Part shown: positions 56,883 to 64,000 of the stretch, one piece after another
How the letters are laid out: each line of letters begins with the position of its first letter
Numbering within the stretch: the stretch's first letter is position 1
Notes under the pieces: model-generated
Database searches by the model: none
Told to the model about the DNA's origin: nothing
Seen by the model: only the letters and a program-made list of their open reading frames with translations
Assembly: GCF_011392115.1 (NCBI RefSeq)
Contig: NZ_JAAJBT010000003.1
Coordinates: forward strand, 243,763 to 307,762
Direction: 5' to 3'
DNA length: 64,000 bases
Origin: Flavobacterium difficile
GTDB taxonomy: Bacteria; Bacteroidota; Bacteroidia; Flavobacteriales; Flavobacteriaceae
Made by a program: the position numbers and the translations under genes

Positions 56883-58574
56883 ATGAAAACACTAATTTTA
56901 TCAAGTTTTGCTACAATAATTACTGCGGTTGCGGTTAATGCACAAGATTTAGAGCAAGTTAAAAAAACAATTGACGCAGAAAAATTTTCTGAAGCAAGAA
57001 AATCTTTAAAAGGGATGGTTGCATCTGCACCAGATAAAGGTAAAAACTTCTTTTACTTAGGTCAAGTCTATTTAGCTTTAGAGAAACAAGATTCTGCAAA
57101 AATTTATTTCGACAAAGGAAAAGCTGCTAAAGATGCAGGACACTTAAATTTAATTGGTTTAGGTCAATTAGAATTATTAGATGGTAACAAATCTGCTGCA
57201 GAAACAAATTTTACTAATGCTCTAGCTCTTTCAAAAAAGAAAAATACGGAAGAACAAATTTTTATTTCTCAAGCATATTTAAAAGCGGCAACTCCAGATG
57301 CTTCTAAAGCGTTAACAGCTGCCAAAGCTGCTGTAGCTTCAGATCCGAAATCAGCTTTAGCACAAATTGCATTAGGTGATGCTTTTGTGGCGAATAACAA
57401 TGTTAATGATGCTTACGTTGCCTACAGAACTGCTAGCGAATTAGACAAATCATTGTTAAGAGGACCAATGCAATTGGCAATTATTACTCGAAATGCTCAA
57501 GCTTTCCCAGAAGCCTTAAAAGCGTTTAACGATGTTTTAGTAACTAACCCAAATTACGGACCAGCTTATAGAGAAAAAGCAGAAACTAATTTAGCTTGGG
57601 CTTATGCAAAAAAATCAGTTTTTGAAGCAAAAATTGCTGAAGCACTTGAAGATTACAAAAAATACATGAGCTTAACAGATGTTTCTACAGATGCTCGTAT
57701 CAAATACGCAGATTTCTTAATCTTATCTAAAAAATGGAAAGAATTAGAAACTGAAGCGTTATCCATTCAAAAATCTGATAAAATAAATCCTAAAGTTTAT
57801 AAGTATTTAGGTTATGCTTATGCTGAAAACGGAAATCCAGAAGGCGCTATTAAATCTTTAACAGAATACATGTCTAAAGTAGATGCAAAAAGAGTAAATG
57901 GTAAAGATTATTTATATTTAGGAAAAGCAAAATTAGCTTCTTCTATGGACGATAAAGGAGTGATTACCAATCAAACAAAATTTAATGATGCAGTTGCGAA
58001 TTTAACTAAAGCTGCCGAATTAAATCCATTGTTAAACACCGAATTTACAGAAATCGGAATTAAACTATACACAGGAAAAGCATATTTAGAAGCCGCAAAA
58101 TTATTCGAATTAGCTGTTAAAAATACAAGTTCAAAAAGTTTTAGCCGCGACAGTTACTTATTAGGAAACTCAATTCTTTTTTATGCTGAAAATAAAACAG
58201 AAGCTCAAAAAGCAGCATTAACTGCAGAATTTGCTCGTGCAAATCAAGCTTTTGCAGACGCAATTAAAGCTTCGCCAAACACGCAAGATGCTTATTATAA
58301 CAAAGGGCAACTAAACAGAGTTATCGGAACTAAAGAATCTAATGCGCAAGCGGTTTTAGATTATGAAGGATATGTGAAAACCGTAATTGCAAAAGGTGAA
58401 ACTGAAACTTCAAAACCAGCTGTTAAAGAAAATCTTTTTGATGCTTATTCTTTTATTGGTGCAAATTACGCAACAACAGATAAAGTTAAAGCAATTGAAA
58501 ACTTCAAAAAAGCAGCAGAAATTAATCCTGCAGATACTTTCGTAAAAGAATCTTTACAAGCTTTAAGTAAATAA
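56883..58574 (+). CDS. secreted TPR-repeat protein
   Basis: 563 aa. Signal peptide (about 1-20, ending VNAQ), then tetratricopeptide repeats through most of the length (for example YRTASELDKSLLRGPMQLAI and YLGYAYAENGNPEGAIKSL). Probably a periplasmic scaffold for the TonB complex or its partners. Last gene of the operon, 11 nt after the PstS-like gene and followed by a terminator. Confidence 0.88.
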   Translation: MKTLILSSFATIITAVAVNAQDLEQVKKTIDAEKFSEARKSLKGMVASAPDKGKNFFYLGQVYLALEKQDSAKIYFDKGKAAKDAGHLNLIGLGQLELLDGNKSAAETNFTNALALSKKKNTEEQIFISQAYLKAATPDASKALTAAKAAVASDPKSALAQIALGDAFVANNNVNDAYVAYRTASELDKSLLRGPMQLAIITRNAQAFPEALKAFNDVLVTNPNYGPAYREKAETNLAWAYAKKSVFEAKIAEALEDYKKYMSLTDVSTDARIKYADFLILSKKWKELETEALSIQKSDKINPKVYKYLGYAYAENGNPEGAIKSLTEYMSKVDAKRVNGKDYLYLGKAKLASSMDDKGVITNQTKFNDAVANLTKAAELNPLLNTEFTEIGIKLYTGKAYLEAAKLFELAVKNTSSKSFSRDSYLLGNSILFYAENKTEAQKAALTAEFARANQAFADAIKASPNTQDAYYNKGQLNRVIGTKESNAQAVLDYEGYVKTVIAKGETETSKPAVKENLFDAYSFIGANYATTDKVKAIENFKKAAEINPADTFVKESLQALSK

Positions 58575-58593
58575 GAATATAAAAATTAATTCA

Positions 58594-58625
58594 AAAACCG
58601 ATAGCGAAAGTTATCGGTTTTTTTA
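58594..58625 (+). terminator. terminator of the TonB operon
   Basis: AAAACCGATA (58594-58603) pairs with TATCGGTTTT (58612-58621), then a T-run. Confidence 0.92.
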
Positions 58626-58636
58626 TTTCAATATTT

Positions 58637-58780
58637 TAGAAGCCTTTTCCAGCTTTCCATTATAGTTGTTCTCATAAATAAGTAAAAACTAAATTTTGCA
58701 AAAAGCTTCCGTAGGTCGCTGTTTCCAAAAAAGTTTTTATCTCATTTCTTTCCAACAAGCTGCCATTGCAATCTGGGCTA
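58637..58780 (+). repeat. dispersed structured element, copy A
   Basis: Shares 21 of 28 bases at its left end (58637-58664) and 18 of 24 at its right end (58757-58780) with copy B at 63855. Outer stem: AGC (58641-58643) plus CCAG (58649-58652) with CTGG plus GCT (58773-58779). Middle stem: TAAAAAC (58683-58689) with GTTTTTA (58733-58739). Inner short AGC/GCT hairpin at 58704-58720. It lies in the gap between the TonB operon and queE. Confidence 0.7.
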
Positions 58781-58799
58781 GAAATTGTCATTAAATAAA

Positions 58800-58834
58800 A
58801 ACTTCCAACTTCTAACTTCCAACTTCTAACTTTA
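58800..58834. repeat. heptamer tandem repeat AACTTCC/AACTTCT
   Basis: Five heptamers (AACTTCC, AACTTCT, AACTTCC, AACTTCT, AACTTTA) directly before the queE -7 box. The unit is a rotation of the heptamer at 7135. The queE -33 region falls in the repeat. Confidence 0.85.
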
Positions 58835-58837
58835 TAC

Positions 58838-58845
58838 TATCTTTG
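58838..58845 (+). promoter_or_regulatory. -7 element for queE
   Basis: TATCTTTG followed by CA, 17 nt before the queE ATG. No classical -33; the heptamer repeat occupies that position. Confidence 0.65.
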
Positions 58846-58862
58846 CACTCAATATTAAAAAT

Positions 58863-59495
58863 ATGCTTAACAAAGAAACTCAAATATTAGTCAATAAAGG
58901 CGAAATGCTTCCGTTAATGGAAGAATTTTATACCATTCAAGGCGAAGGATATCATACTGGAACAGCTGCTTACTTTATTCGAGTTGGTGGTTGTGATGTG
59001 GGTTGCCATTGGTGCGACGTAAAAGAAAGCTGGAACGCCGATTTACATCCGCCAACTTCTGTCGCAACCATTGTGGCCAATGCTACAAAATATGCAAAAA
59101 CAATTGTAATTACTGGTGGTGAACCTTTAACTTGGGACATGCATCCAATTACACAACAATTAAAAAACGCTGGGTTAAACGTACATATCGAAACTTCAGG
59201 CGCGTATGACGTAACTGGAACTTGGGATTGGTTTTGCTTATCACCAAAGAAAAATAAATTACCAGTTGCATCCGCATATGCTATCGCGAATGAATTGAAA
59301 GTAATTATTCATAACAAACACGATTTTATTTTTGCAGAAGAACAAGCAGAAAAAACCAACGCAAATGCCATTTTATTTCTACAACCTGAATGGAGTAAAA
59401 AAGAAGAAATGACTCCGCTGATTGTAGACTATGTAATGAACAATCCAAAATGGAGAGTATCCTTACAGACACATAAATATTTAAATATTCCTTAA
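58863..59495 (+). CDS. queE: 7-carboxy-7-deazaguanine synthase
   Basis: 210 aa radical-SAM enzyme of preQ1/queuosine synthesis. FYTIQGEGYHTGTAAYFIRV at the start. The iron-sulfur Cys are in CDVGCHWC (CxxxCxxC spacing). TGGEPLTW is the radical-SAM GGE motif. Own promoter and terminator. queA at 40.3 kb belongs to the same pathway. Confidence 0.97.
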   Translation: MLNKETQILVNKGEMLPLMEEFYTIQGEGYHTGTAAYFIRVGGCDVGCHWCDVKESWNADLHPPTSVATIVANATKYAKTIVITGGEPLTWDMHPITQQLKNAGLNVHIETSGAYDVTGTWDWFCLSPKKNKLPVASAYAIANELKVIIHNKHDFIFAEEQAEKTNANAILFLQPEWSKKEEMTPLIVDYVMNNPKWRVSLQTHKYLNIP

Positions 59496-59512
59496 TAAGA
59501 ATAGTTGAAAAT

Positions 59513-59556
59513 AAAACCCAAATTCCAATCTTAAAATAAATTGAAATTTGGGTTTT
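59513..59556 (+). terminator. terminator after queE
   Basis: AAAACCCAAATT pairs with AATTTGGGTTTT, with an inner CAAT/ATTG stem, followed by T. Confidence 0.88.
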
Positions 59557-59619
59557 TTGTTTTTAAAACATAAATAAAGATTTTCATAATTTCTTAAATC
59601 TGTGTTTCAAATAAAAAAA

Positions 59620-60327
59620 TTATAAAGTTATTTTCGCCAAATAATCAAAATGTTCACCTTCTGCAATCAATTCACATTGTAAACCATTTGCAAGTGAAGC
59701 ATTCTGAAGCGTGTTATAATCTAAATACAACCAAGGAAAAGTGTCTTCTGTTTCACCTTTGTATACAACGGTAAAAGTCAATTCGCCATAATAACCATCC
59801 GCAGGAACGCTATATGCGCCATCTTCATCTTGGTCGTACATATAAATTAAATCTGAAGAATCAATTAAAATTTGTCCACCTTCATTTAATAAAGATTTCA
59901 ATTTTTGTAAATATTTAGACGTTTCTTTCAAAGTTCCAAATATTCCAGTACCATTCATCAAGAGTAAAATGGTGTCAAATTTATTTTCCGCAGCTAAATC
60001 TAAAAGATGCACTACTTTTGCATGTTTAATTCCACGAAGTTGGCAAGCATGTACAGCATTTTCAGAAATATCAATAGCAGTAACTTCTAATTTTCTTTCG
60101 TTTTGTAATTCTAAAGCATGACTTCCAGCACCACAACCCACATCTAAAACCTTCCCTTTAGCTAATTGCAGCGCTTTTTGTTCTAGTTTTGGCATTTCGT
60201 TATAGTTGCGAAACAAATACGATACGCTCATTTCGTCTGCTTCAGAAATAGAAGTTTCCGTAACTAAATCTTCTGGTGAATTATTAGTTTGGTAATCTAG
60301 TATGGCTTTTCCGAAAAGGTCTTTCAT
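59620..60327 (-). CDS. class I SAM-dependent methyltransferase
   Basis: 235 aa. Motif I is VLDVGCGAGSHALELQ, followed by VTAIDISENAVHACQLRG (acidic residue for SAM) and LLLMNGTGIFGTL. Likely a small-molecule methyltransferase; the substrate is unknown. It is convergent with queE and divergent from the Cys-cluster gene. Confidence 0.88.
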   Translation of the reverse strand: MKDLFGKAILDYQTNNSPEDLVTETSISEADEMSVSYLFRNYNEMPKLEQKALQLAKGKVLDVGCGAGSHALELQNERKLEVTAIDISENAVHACQLRGIKHAKVVHLLDLAAENKFDTILLLMNGTGIFGTLKETSKYLQKLKSLLNEGGQILIDSSDLIYMYDQDEDGAYSVPADGYYGELTFTVVYKGETEDTFPWLYLDYNTLQNASLANGLQCELIAEGEHFDYLAKITL

Positions 60328-60381
60328 GAGTTATTTATCAAAATTCAACATTCGTTATTCTTAAATCAATATTCTAAATCG

Positions 60382-60389
60382 TAGCTTTG
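60382..60389 (+). promoter_or_regulatory. -7 element for the Cys-cluster gene
   Basis: TAGCTTTG followed by CA, 19 nt before the ATG at 60409. Confidence 0.55.
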
Positions 60390-60408
60390 CAGTTCATTAA
60401 TAAACGAT

Positions 60409-60906
60409 ATGTTAAAACCAGCATTAAACGAAATTCAAAAACTAGCCAAAGATACGCATATTGAAACTAAAAAATATTTCGATAAGCTAAAAAAAAGGGT
60501 GCCAAAAAATTTAGATTATGTGATGCAAGATTTACATGAGGCCGAATTTAAGAAAACCGATTGTTTAGAATGTGCCAATTGTTGTAAAACCACGGGTCCA
60601 TTATTTACAGATGCCGATGTAGAACGAATTGCTAAACATTTCAAACAAAAACCACAACAATTCATCAATCAGTTTTTACGTATCGATGAAGATAATGATT
60701 ATGTATTAAAATCGGTGCCTTGTACATTTTTAGATGCGGATAACAAATGCTTCATTTACGATGTTCGACCTAAAGCTTGTAGAGAATTTCCACACACCGA
60801 TAGAAAAAAATTCAATCAAATCACTGATTTGACTTTATTAAATGTAGCCATTTGTCCAGCTGCTTATAATATTGTAGAAAAAATGAAAGTAAAAATGCCT
60901 TTGTAA
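60409..60906 (+). CDS. YkgJ-family cysteine-cluster protein
   Basis: 165 aa with the CxxCxxCC-type start CLECANCCKTTGP and later Cys in CTFLDADNKCFIYDVRPKAC. The pattern suggests binding of zinc or an Fe-S cluster, as in YkgJ/UPF0153 proteins. Role unknown. Followed after 1 nt by the PH-domain gene. Confidence 0.88.
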   Translation: MLKPALNEIQKLAKDTHIETKKYFDKLKKRVPKNLDYVMQDLHEAEFKKTDCLECANCCKTTGPLFTDADVERIAKHFKQKPQQFINQFLRIDEDNDYVLKSVPCTFLDADNKCFIYDVRPKACREFPHTDRKKFNQITDLTLLNVAICPAAYNIVEKMKVKMPL

Positions 60907-60907
60907 C

Positions 60908-61309
60908 ATGAAAGTATATAAATCTAAAATAGACTGGTGGTTGGGATTATTTTTGGTATATCCAATTTTTATGAGTATCAAAAATATACTTGAAGGTAAT
61001 TTATATGGTTTAATTGGACTAAGTGTTGTTGTTGGACTAATTTTGATTTTCTCAAAAACGACACGCTATATCATAATTGAAAACCAATTAATTGTTAAAA
61101 GTACATGGATAGTAAACGAAAGAATTGACATATCCAAAATTACAAAAATTGAAAAGTCAAATAGCGTATTAAGTTCTCCTGCACTTTCACTTGATAGATT
61201 AAGTGTAAGATATAATAAATATGACGAAGTTTTAATTTCTCCAAAAGAGAAAAAAGCATTTATAGATGAACTGTTAAAAGCTAATCCTAATATTGAAATT
61301 TTGGTTTAA
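60908..61309 (+). CDS. two-helix membrane protein with bacterial PH-like domain (bPH_4 type)
   Basis: 133 aa. Two transmembrane helices at about 8-28 and 33-50. The rest (IENQLIVKSTWIVNERIDIS, LSSPALSLDRLSVRY, VLISPKEKKAFIDELL) matches the bacterial PH-like DUF1200 pattern. Function is unknown. It begins 1 nt after the Cys-cluster gene and its 3' end overlaps the convergent NamZ-type gene by 4 nt. Confidence 0.82.
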   Translation: MKVYKSKIDWWLGLFLVYPIFMSIKNILEGNLYGLIGLSVVVGLILIFSKTTRYIIIENQLIVKSTWIVNERIDISKITKIEKSNSVLSSPALSLDRLSVRYNKYDEVLISPKEKKAFIDELLKANPNIEILV

Positions 61310-62529
61310 TTATAAATCAAATAGGGTTTTCTCATTTCTTTAAATGCTAACAAACCAGCTTCCCAACTTTTTCTAATTTCTTTTTCTGAAACGCCATTCA
61401 CAATTTGCTCTTGTAATTTTTTGGTTCCAGCCAATTTCGTAAAGAAATCATTAAAGAAAATCGTTTTATCAGAAGTGTCAGCATACGCTTTAAGCAACCA
61501 TTTCAATTCTAAACGAGTCACTTTTTTAATTTTAGTCAAGTCTTCACCAACACACAAAACATTTTTATGCATCGGTTCTTTCGCCCCAAAATTTGAAATA
61601 GGTGTAAAGCTGAAATTGAAATTTGTCAAAAAAGGAGAACCATAAATTTGAAATTGCTTTTCGGTTCCTCTTCCCACACTCACATTTGTGCCTTCAAAAA
61701 AGCACAAACTGGCATATAAATTTATCGATTGGTCATTAGGTAAATTTGGAGAAGGTTTCACGGGTAAACTATAAGTCAACTCTCTTTTGTAATTGGTACA
61801 AGGAATAACTTTCAGTTCGCACTGAATTCCATTGGTCAACCACTTTTCTCCATTAATCATTTTCGCATATTCACCTATTGTCATTCCATGTAAAACAGGA
61901 ATTGGGTGCATGCCTACAAAACTTTTATGTTCCATTTCTAAAACCGGACCATCAACAATAGTTCCGTTCGGATTGGGTCTATCAAAAACAATAAGCTCAA
62001 TGTTGTTTTCTGCGCAAGCTTCCATTACATAATGTAAGGTTGAAATATAAGTATAAAATCTGGCACCCACATCTTGGATGTCAAAAAGCATCACATCAAT
62101 ACCAGCAAGTTGCTCGGGTTTCGGCTTTTTGTTATTTCCATATAACGAAATAATCGGTAAATTTGTTTTAGTGTCTTTCCCATCTTTAATAACTTCTCCC
62201 GCATCTGCTGTTCCTCTAAAACCATGTTCTGGAGCATATATTTTTTGAACATTGATTTGTTTCTCTAATAAGAAATCTACCAAATGCTTTTTGTTTTCTA
62301 GTATTCCAGTCGGATTCGTAACGATTCCAATTTTTTTATTCGTTAATAGAGGCAAATAGGATGTATAGTTTTCTGCACCTGTTTTAAACTTTGTTTCATT
62401 AAAAGTAGCGTTTGAAGTTTCCGATGCATTTGCAACAGATGTATTTGTTATTTTCTTTTTAGATGAACATCCAAAAGAAAATAATAGTATTGAAAAAAAT
62501 AAAAACGTATTTTTGAACTCAAATTTCAT
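61306..62529 (-). CDS. NamZ-type exo-beta-N-acetylmuramidase lipoprotein (DUF1343)
   Basis: 407 aa. Lipobox at FSFGCSSKKK. The DUF1343/NamZ pattern is visible: GIVTNPTG, YAPEHGFRGTADAGE, LFDIQDVGARFYTYIST, VFDRPNPNG, and GRGTEKQFQIYGSP. Members of this family release MurNAc from muropeptides in peptidoglycan recycling. Probably a periplasmic or outer-membrane lipoprotein. It starts 13 bp from a divergent permease gene. Confidence 0.92.
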   Translation of the reverse strand: MKFEFKNTFLFFSILLFSFGCSSKKKITNTSVANASETSNATFNETKFKTGAENYTSYLPLLTNKKIGIVTNPTGILENKKHLVDFLLEKQINVQKIYAPEHGFRGTADAGEVIKDGKDTKTNLPIISLYGNNKKPKPEQLAGIDVMLFDIQDVGARFYTYISTLHYVMEACAENNIELIVFDRPNPNGTIVDGPVLEMEHKSFVGMHPIPVLHGMTIGEYAKMINGEKWLTNGIQCELKVIPCTNYKRELTYSLPVKPSPNLPNDQSINLYASLCFFEGTNVSVGRGTEKQFQIYGSPFLTNFNFSFTPISNFGAKEPMHKNVLCVGEDLTKIKKVTRLELKWLLKAYADTSDKTIFFNDFFTKLAGTKKLQEQIVNGVSEKEIRKSWEAGLLAFKEMRKPYLIYN

Positions 62530-62542
62530 ATAAAAACATATT

Positions 62543-63775
62543 TTGAATTTAGAATATTTTATTGCAAAACGACTAATCGTTACTAAAAGTTATAAAAGTA
62601 GTGTTTCTTCACCAATTATAAAAATTGCTATTTTGGCCATTGCCTTGAGTATTCTTATGATGGTAATGTCTGTGGCAACTGGTATAGGTTTGCAACAGAA
62701 AATTCGAGAAAAAATTTCAGCTTTTAACGGACATGTTATTGTTTCTAATTTCGATGACAATCAATCTCAAGTCACAGCCGAACCTATAGATTCTAGATTG
62801 CTACCTATTTCTCAACTAAAAAAGAACAGCTTCATTACACACGTGCAGCCAATAATTACTAAAGGCGCATTAATAAGAACCGAAACCGATGTAGAAGGAA
62901 TTATTTTTAAAGGTGTAGATGCATCTTATCAATGGAACAATTTGAAAGAATTTTTGGTGGAAGGAAAAATCCCAACTTATAAGGAAGGTGCTATTAATGA
63001 AGTTTTAATTTCCCAATTTTTAGCAACACGGTTAAAATTAAAAGTAGGAAATTCGTTCAATACTTTTTTTATGAAAGCACAAGGTAAGTTACCAAGTGTA
63101 AGAAAGTTCAAAATTTCTGGAATTTACAATTCAGGTTTTCAAGAATTCGATGCTTCCTATATAATAGGTAATATTCAACATTTGCAGCGCATCAATAAAT
63201 GGCAATCGAATCAAATTGGTGCTTATGAAATTTTTATCGACGATTTTACAAATTTAGAAGAACGTGCCGAAGCTATTTATAAAACTATTCCGCCAACATT
63301 CAATAGCACTTCAATTTCAGAAAAATACTTTAGTGTTTTCGAATGGCTAAAAATCTTTGATACCAATATTATTTTGATCATCGTAATTATGATAATTGTA
63401 GCTGTTACGAATGTCGTAGTTTCACTTCTAGTTTTAATTATTGAACGTACACAGTTAATCGGAATGCTAAAAGCATTAGGAGCAAGTAACTGGTCGGTTC
63501 GAAAAATATTCTTATACAATTCTTTTTATCTTATCTCAAGAGGATTACTTTGGGGTAATGGAATCGCTATTCTATTTCTACTTCTTCAAAAGAATTTTGA
63601 AATCATCAAACTCAATCCGGAAAGTTATTACGTGTCATCCGCACCAGTAGATATAAATTTGCTTCACATATTATTATTGAATATAGGTACTATATTAATA
63701 TGTGTATTGGTTTTGTTAATTCCATCTTACTTAATCACAAAAATATCTCCAATCAAAGCGTTGAAGTTTGATTAA
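62543..63775 (+). CDS. LolC/LolE-type ABC permease (FtsX family)
   Basis: 410 aa. One N-terminal helix (about 20-45), a periplasmic MacB-like domain (about 50-260) and three C-terminal helices (about 275-300, 320-345, 375-400). The start is TTG, because the conserved N-terminus EYFIAKRLIVTK begins there and the next ATG would cut into the first helix. It resembles the lipoprotein-releasing LolC/E group. No ATPase gene is seen next to it. Confidence 0.9.
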   Translation: MNLEYFIAKRLIVTKSYKSSVSSPIIKIAILAIALSILMMVMSVATGIGLQQKIREKISAFNGHVIVSNFDDNQSQVTAEPIDSRLLPISQLKKNSFITHVQPIITKGALIRTETDVEGIIFKGVDASYQWNNLKEFLVEGKIPTYKEGAINEVLISQFLATRLKLKVGNSFNTFFMKAQGKLPSVRKFKISGIYNSGFQEFDASYIIGNIQHLQRINKWQSNQIGAYEIFIDDFTNLEERAEAIYKTIPPTFNSTSISEKYFSVFEWLKIFDTNIILIIVIMIIVAVTNVVVSLLVLIIERTQLIGMLKALGASNWSVRKIFLYNSFYLISRGLLWGNGIAILFLLLQKNFEIIKLNPESYYVSSAPVDINLLHILLLNIGTILICVLVLLIPSYLITKISPIKALKFD

Positions 63776-63794
63776 AATTTATACTATAATATAT

Positions 63795-63827
63795 AAGGTT
63801 GATTTTTTCTAACGTCAGCCTTTTTTT
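63795..63827 (+). terminator. terminator after the LolC/E-type gene
   Basis: AAGGTTGA (63795-63802) pairs with TCAGCCTT (63815-63822) with one T-G pair, then a T-run. Confidence 0.85.
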
Positions 63828-63854
63828 ATTATATTATATAGGTATAATTTTTTC

Positions 63855-63958
63855 TAGTAGCTTTAACCTGCTTTCCGCTATATTTTTTACAATCCCACCC
63901 GAAAGTTTAATAACCTTTCGGGTGTTTTTGTAAAAAGATGCCGCTACTATCAGGGCTA
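63855..63958 (+). repeat. dispersed structured element, copy B
   Basis: Second copy of the element at 58637. Outer stem: AGC (63859-63861) plus CCTG (63867-63870) with CAGG plus GCT (63951-63957). Middle stem: TTTTTAC (63884-63890) with GTAAAAA (63930-63936). Inner hairpin: CACCCGAAAG (63896-63905) with CTTTCGGGTG (63915-63924). The remainder of the window end (to 64000) shows no gene. Confidence 0.75.
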
Positions 63959-64000
63959 TGGGTTTTGTTTTTAGAATAAAATTTAGTTTTAAAAGGCTGT

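Overview
The window comes from a low-GC Bacteroidota genome, almost certainly Flavobacterium or a close relative. Supporting signs are the SusC/SusD pair, the Bacteroidota promoter pattern (TTG/TTTG, about 19-20 nt, TAnnTTTG) before many genes, the near absence of Shine-Dalgarno sequences, a kynurenine-pathway cluster, and the order rplQ-carA-eno-gltA. It is essentially chromosomal core sequence. I saw no rRNA, tRNA, prophage, insertion sequence or CRISPR array.

Layout. 1-3.7 kb: the 3' part of an ABC exporter-like system (ATPase, permease with a His-rich tandem repeat, small CxxC secreted protein) that resembles the zinc-linked zrg systems of proteobacteria, then a YjjG-type nucleotidase and an unknown secreted protein. 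3.8-10.1 kb: housekeeping genes (coaD, ddl, a PASTA protein, an RluD-type synthase, rarA, a rhomboid protease, rlmB). 10.2-18.4 kb, minus strand: an Omp85-family protein followed by a SusC-SusD-lipoprotein-lipoprotein locus closed by a strong terminator. 18.6-35.9 kb: the ribosomal superoperon. Here rpsL-rpsG-fusA-rpsJ ends at a terminator, and rplC opens a new unit with its own promoter and leader hairpin. A second internal promoter plus hairpin precedes rpsH, and structured intergenic RNAs precede rpsD and rplQ.

35.9-41.3 kb: carA, eno, gltA and queA, mostly separate units with clear terminators. 41.4-45.9 kb: kynU, an arginase-superfamily protein, a NUMOD4/HNH-like protein and kmo (kynurenine pathway). 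46-49.3 kb: a tricorn-like secreted S41 protease. 49.3-51.6 kb, minus strand: a HerA-like ATPase, a DUF486 membrane protein and a cupin. 51.9-58.6 kb: an eight-gene TonB energy-transduction operon (exbB, two exbD, tonB, small membrane protein, secreted double TonB-domain protein, PstS-like lipoprotein, TPR protein). 58.6-64 kb: queE, a methyltransferase, a Cys-cluster protein, a PH-domain protein, a NamZ-type muramidase lipoprotein and a LolC/E-type permease.

The most unusual items are non-coding. Two dispersed elements (58637-58780 and 63855-63958) share ends, a three-stem fold and a compensatory base change. Three intergenic heptamer tandem-repeat tracts lie at 7135, 32657 and 58800, one of them inside the ribosomal operon. 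Several candidate ribosomal-protein mRNA leaders are also present. Among proteins, the best leads are the His-rich zinc-type ABC permease, the arginase-like and NUMOD4/HNH-like genes in the kynurenine cluster, and the unanchored tandem TonB-domain protein.
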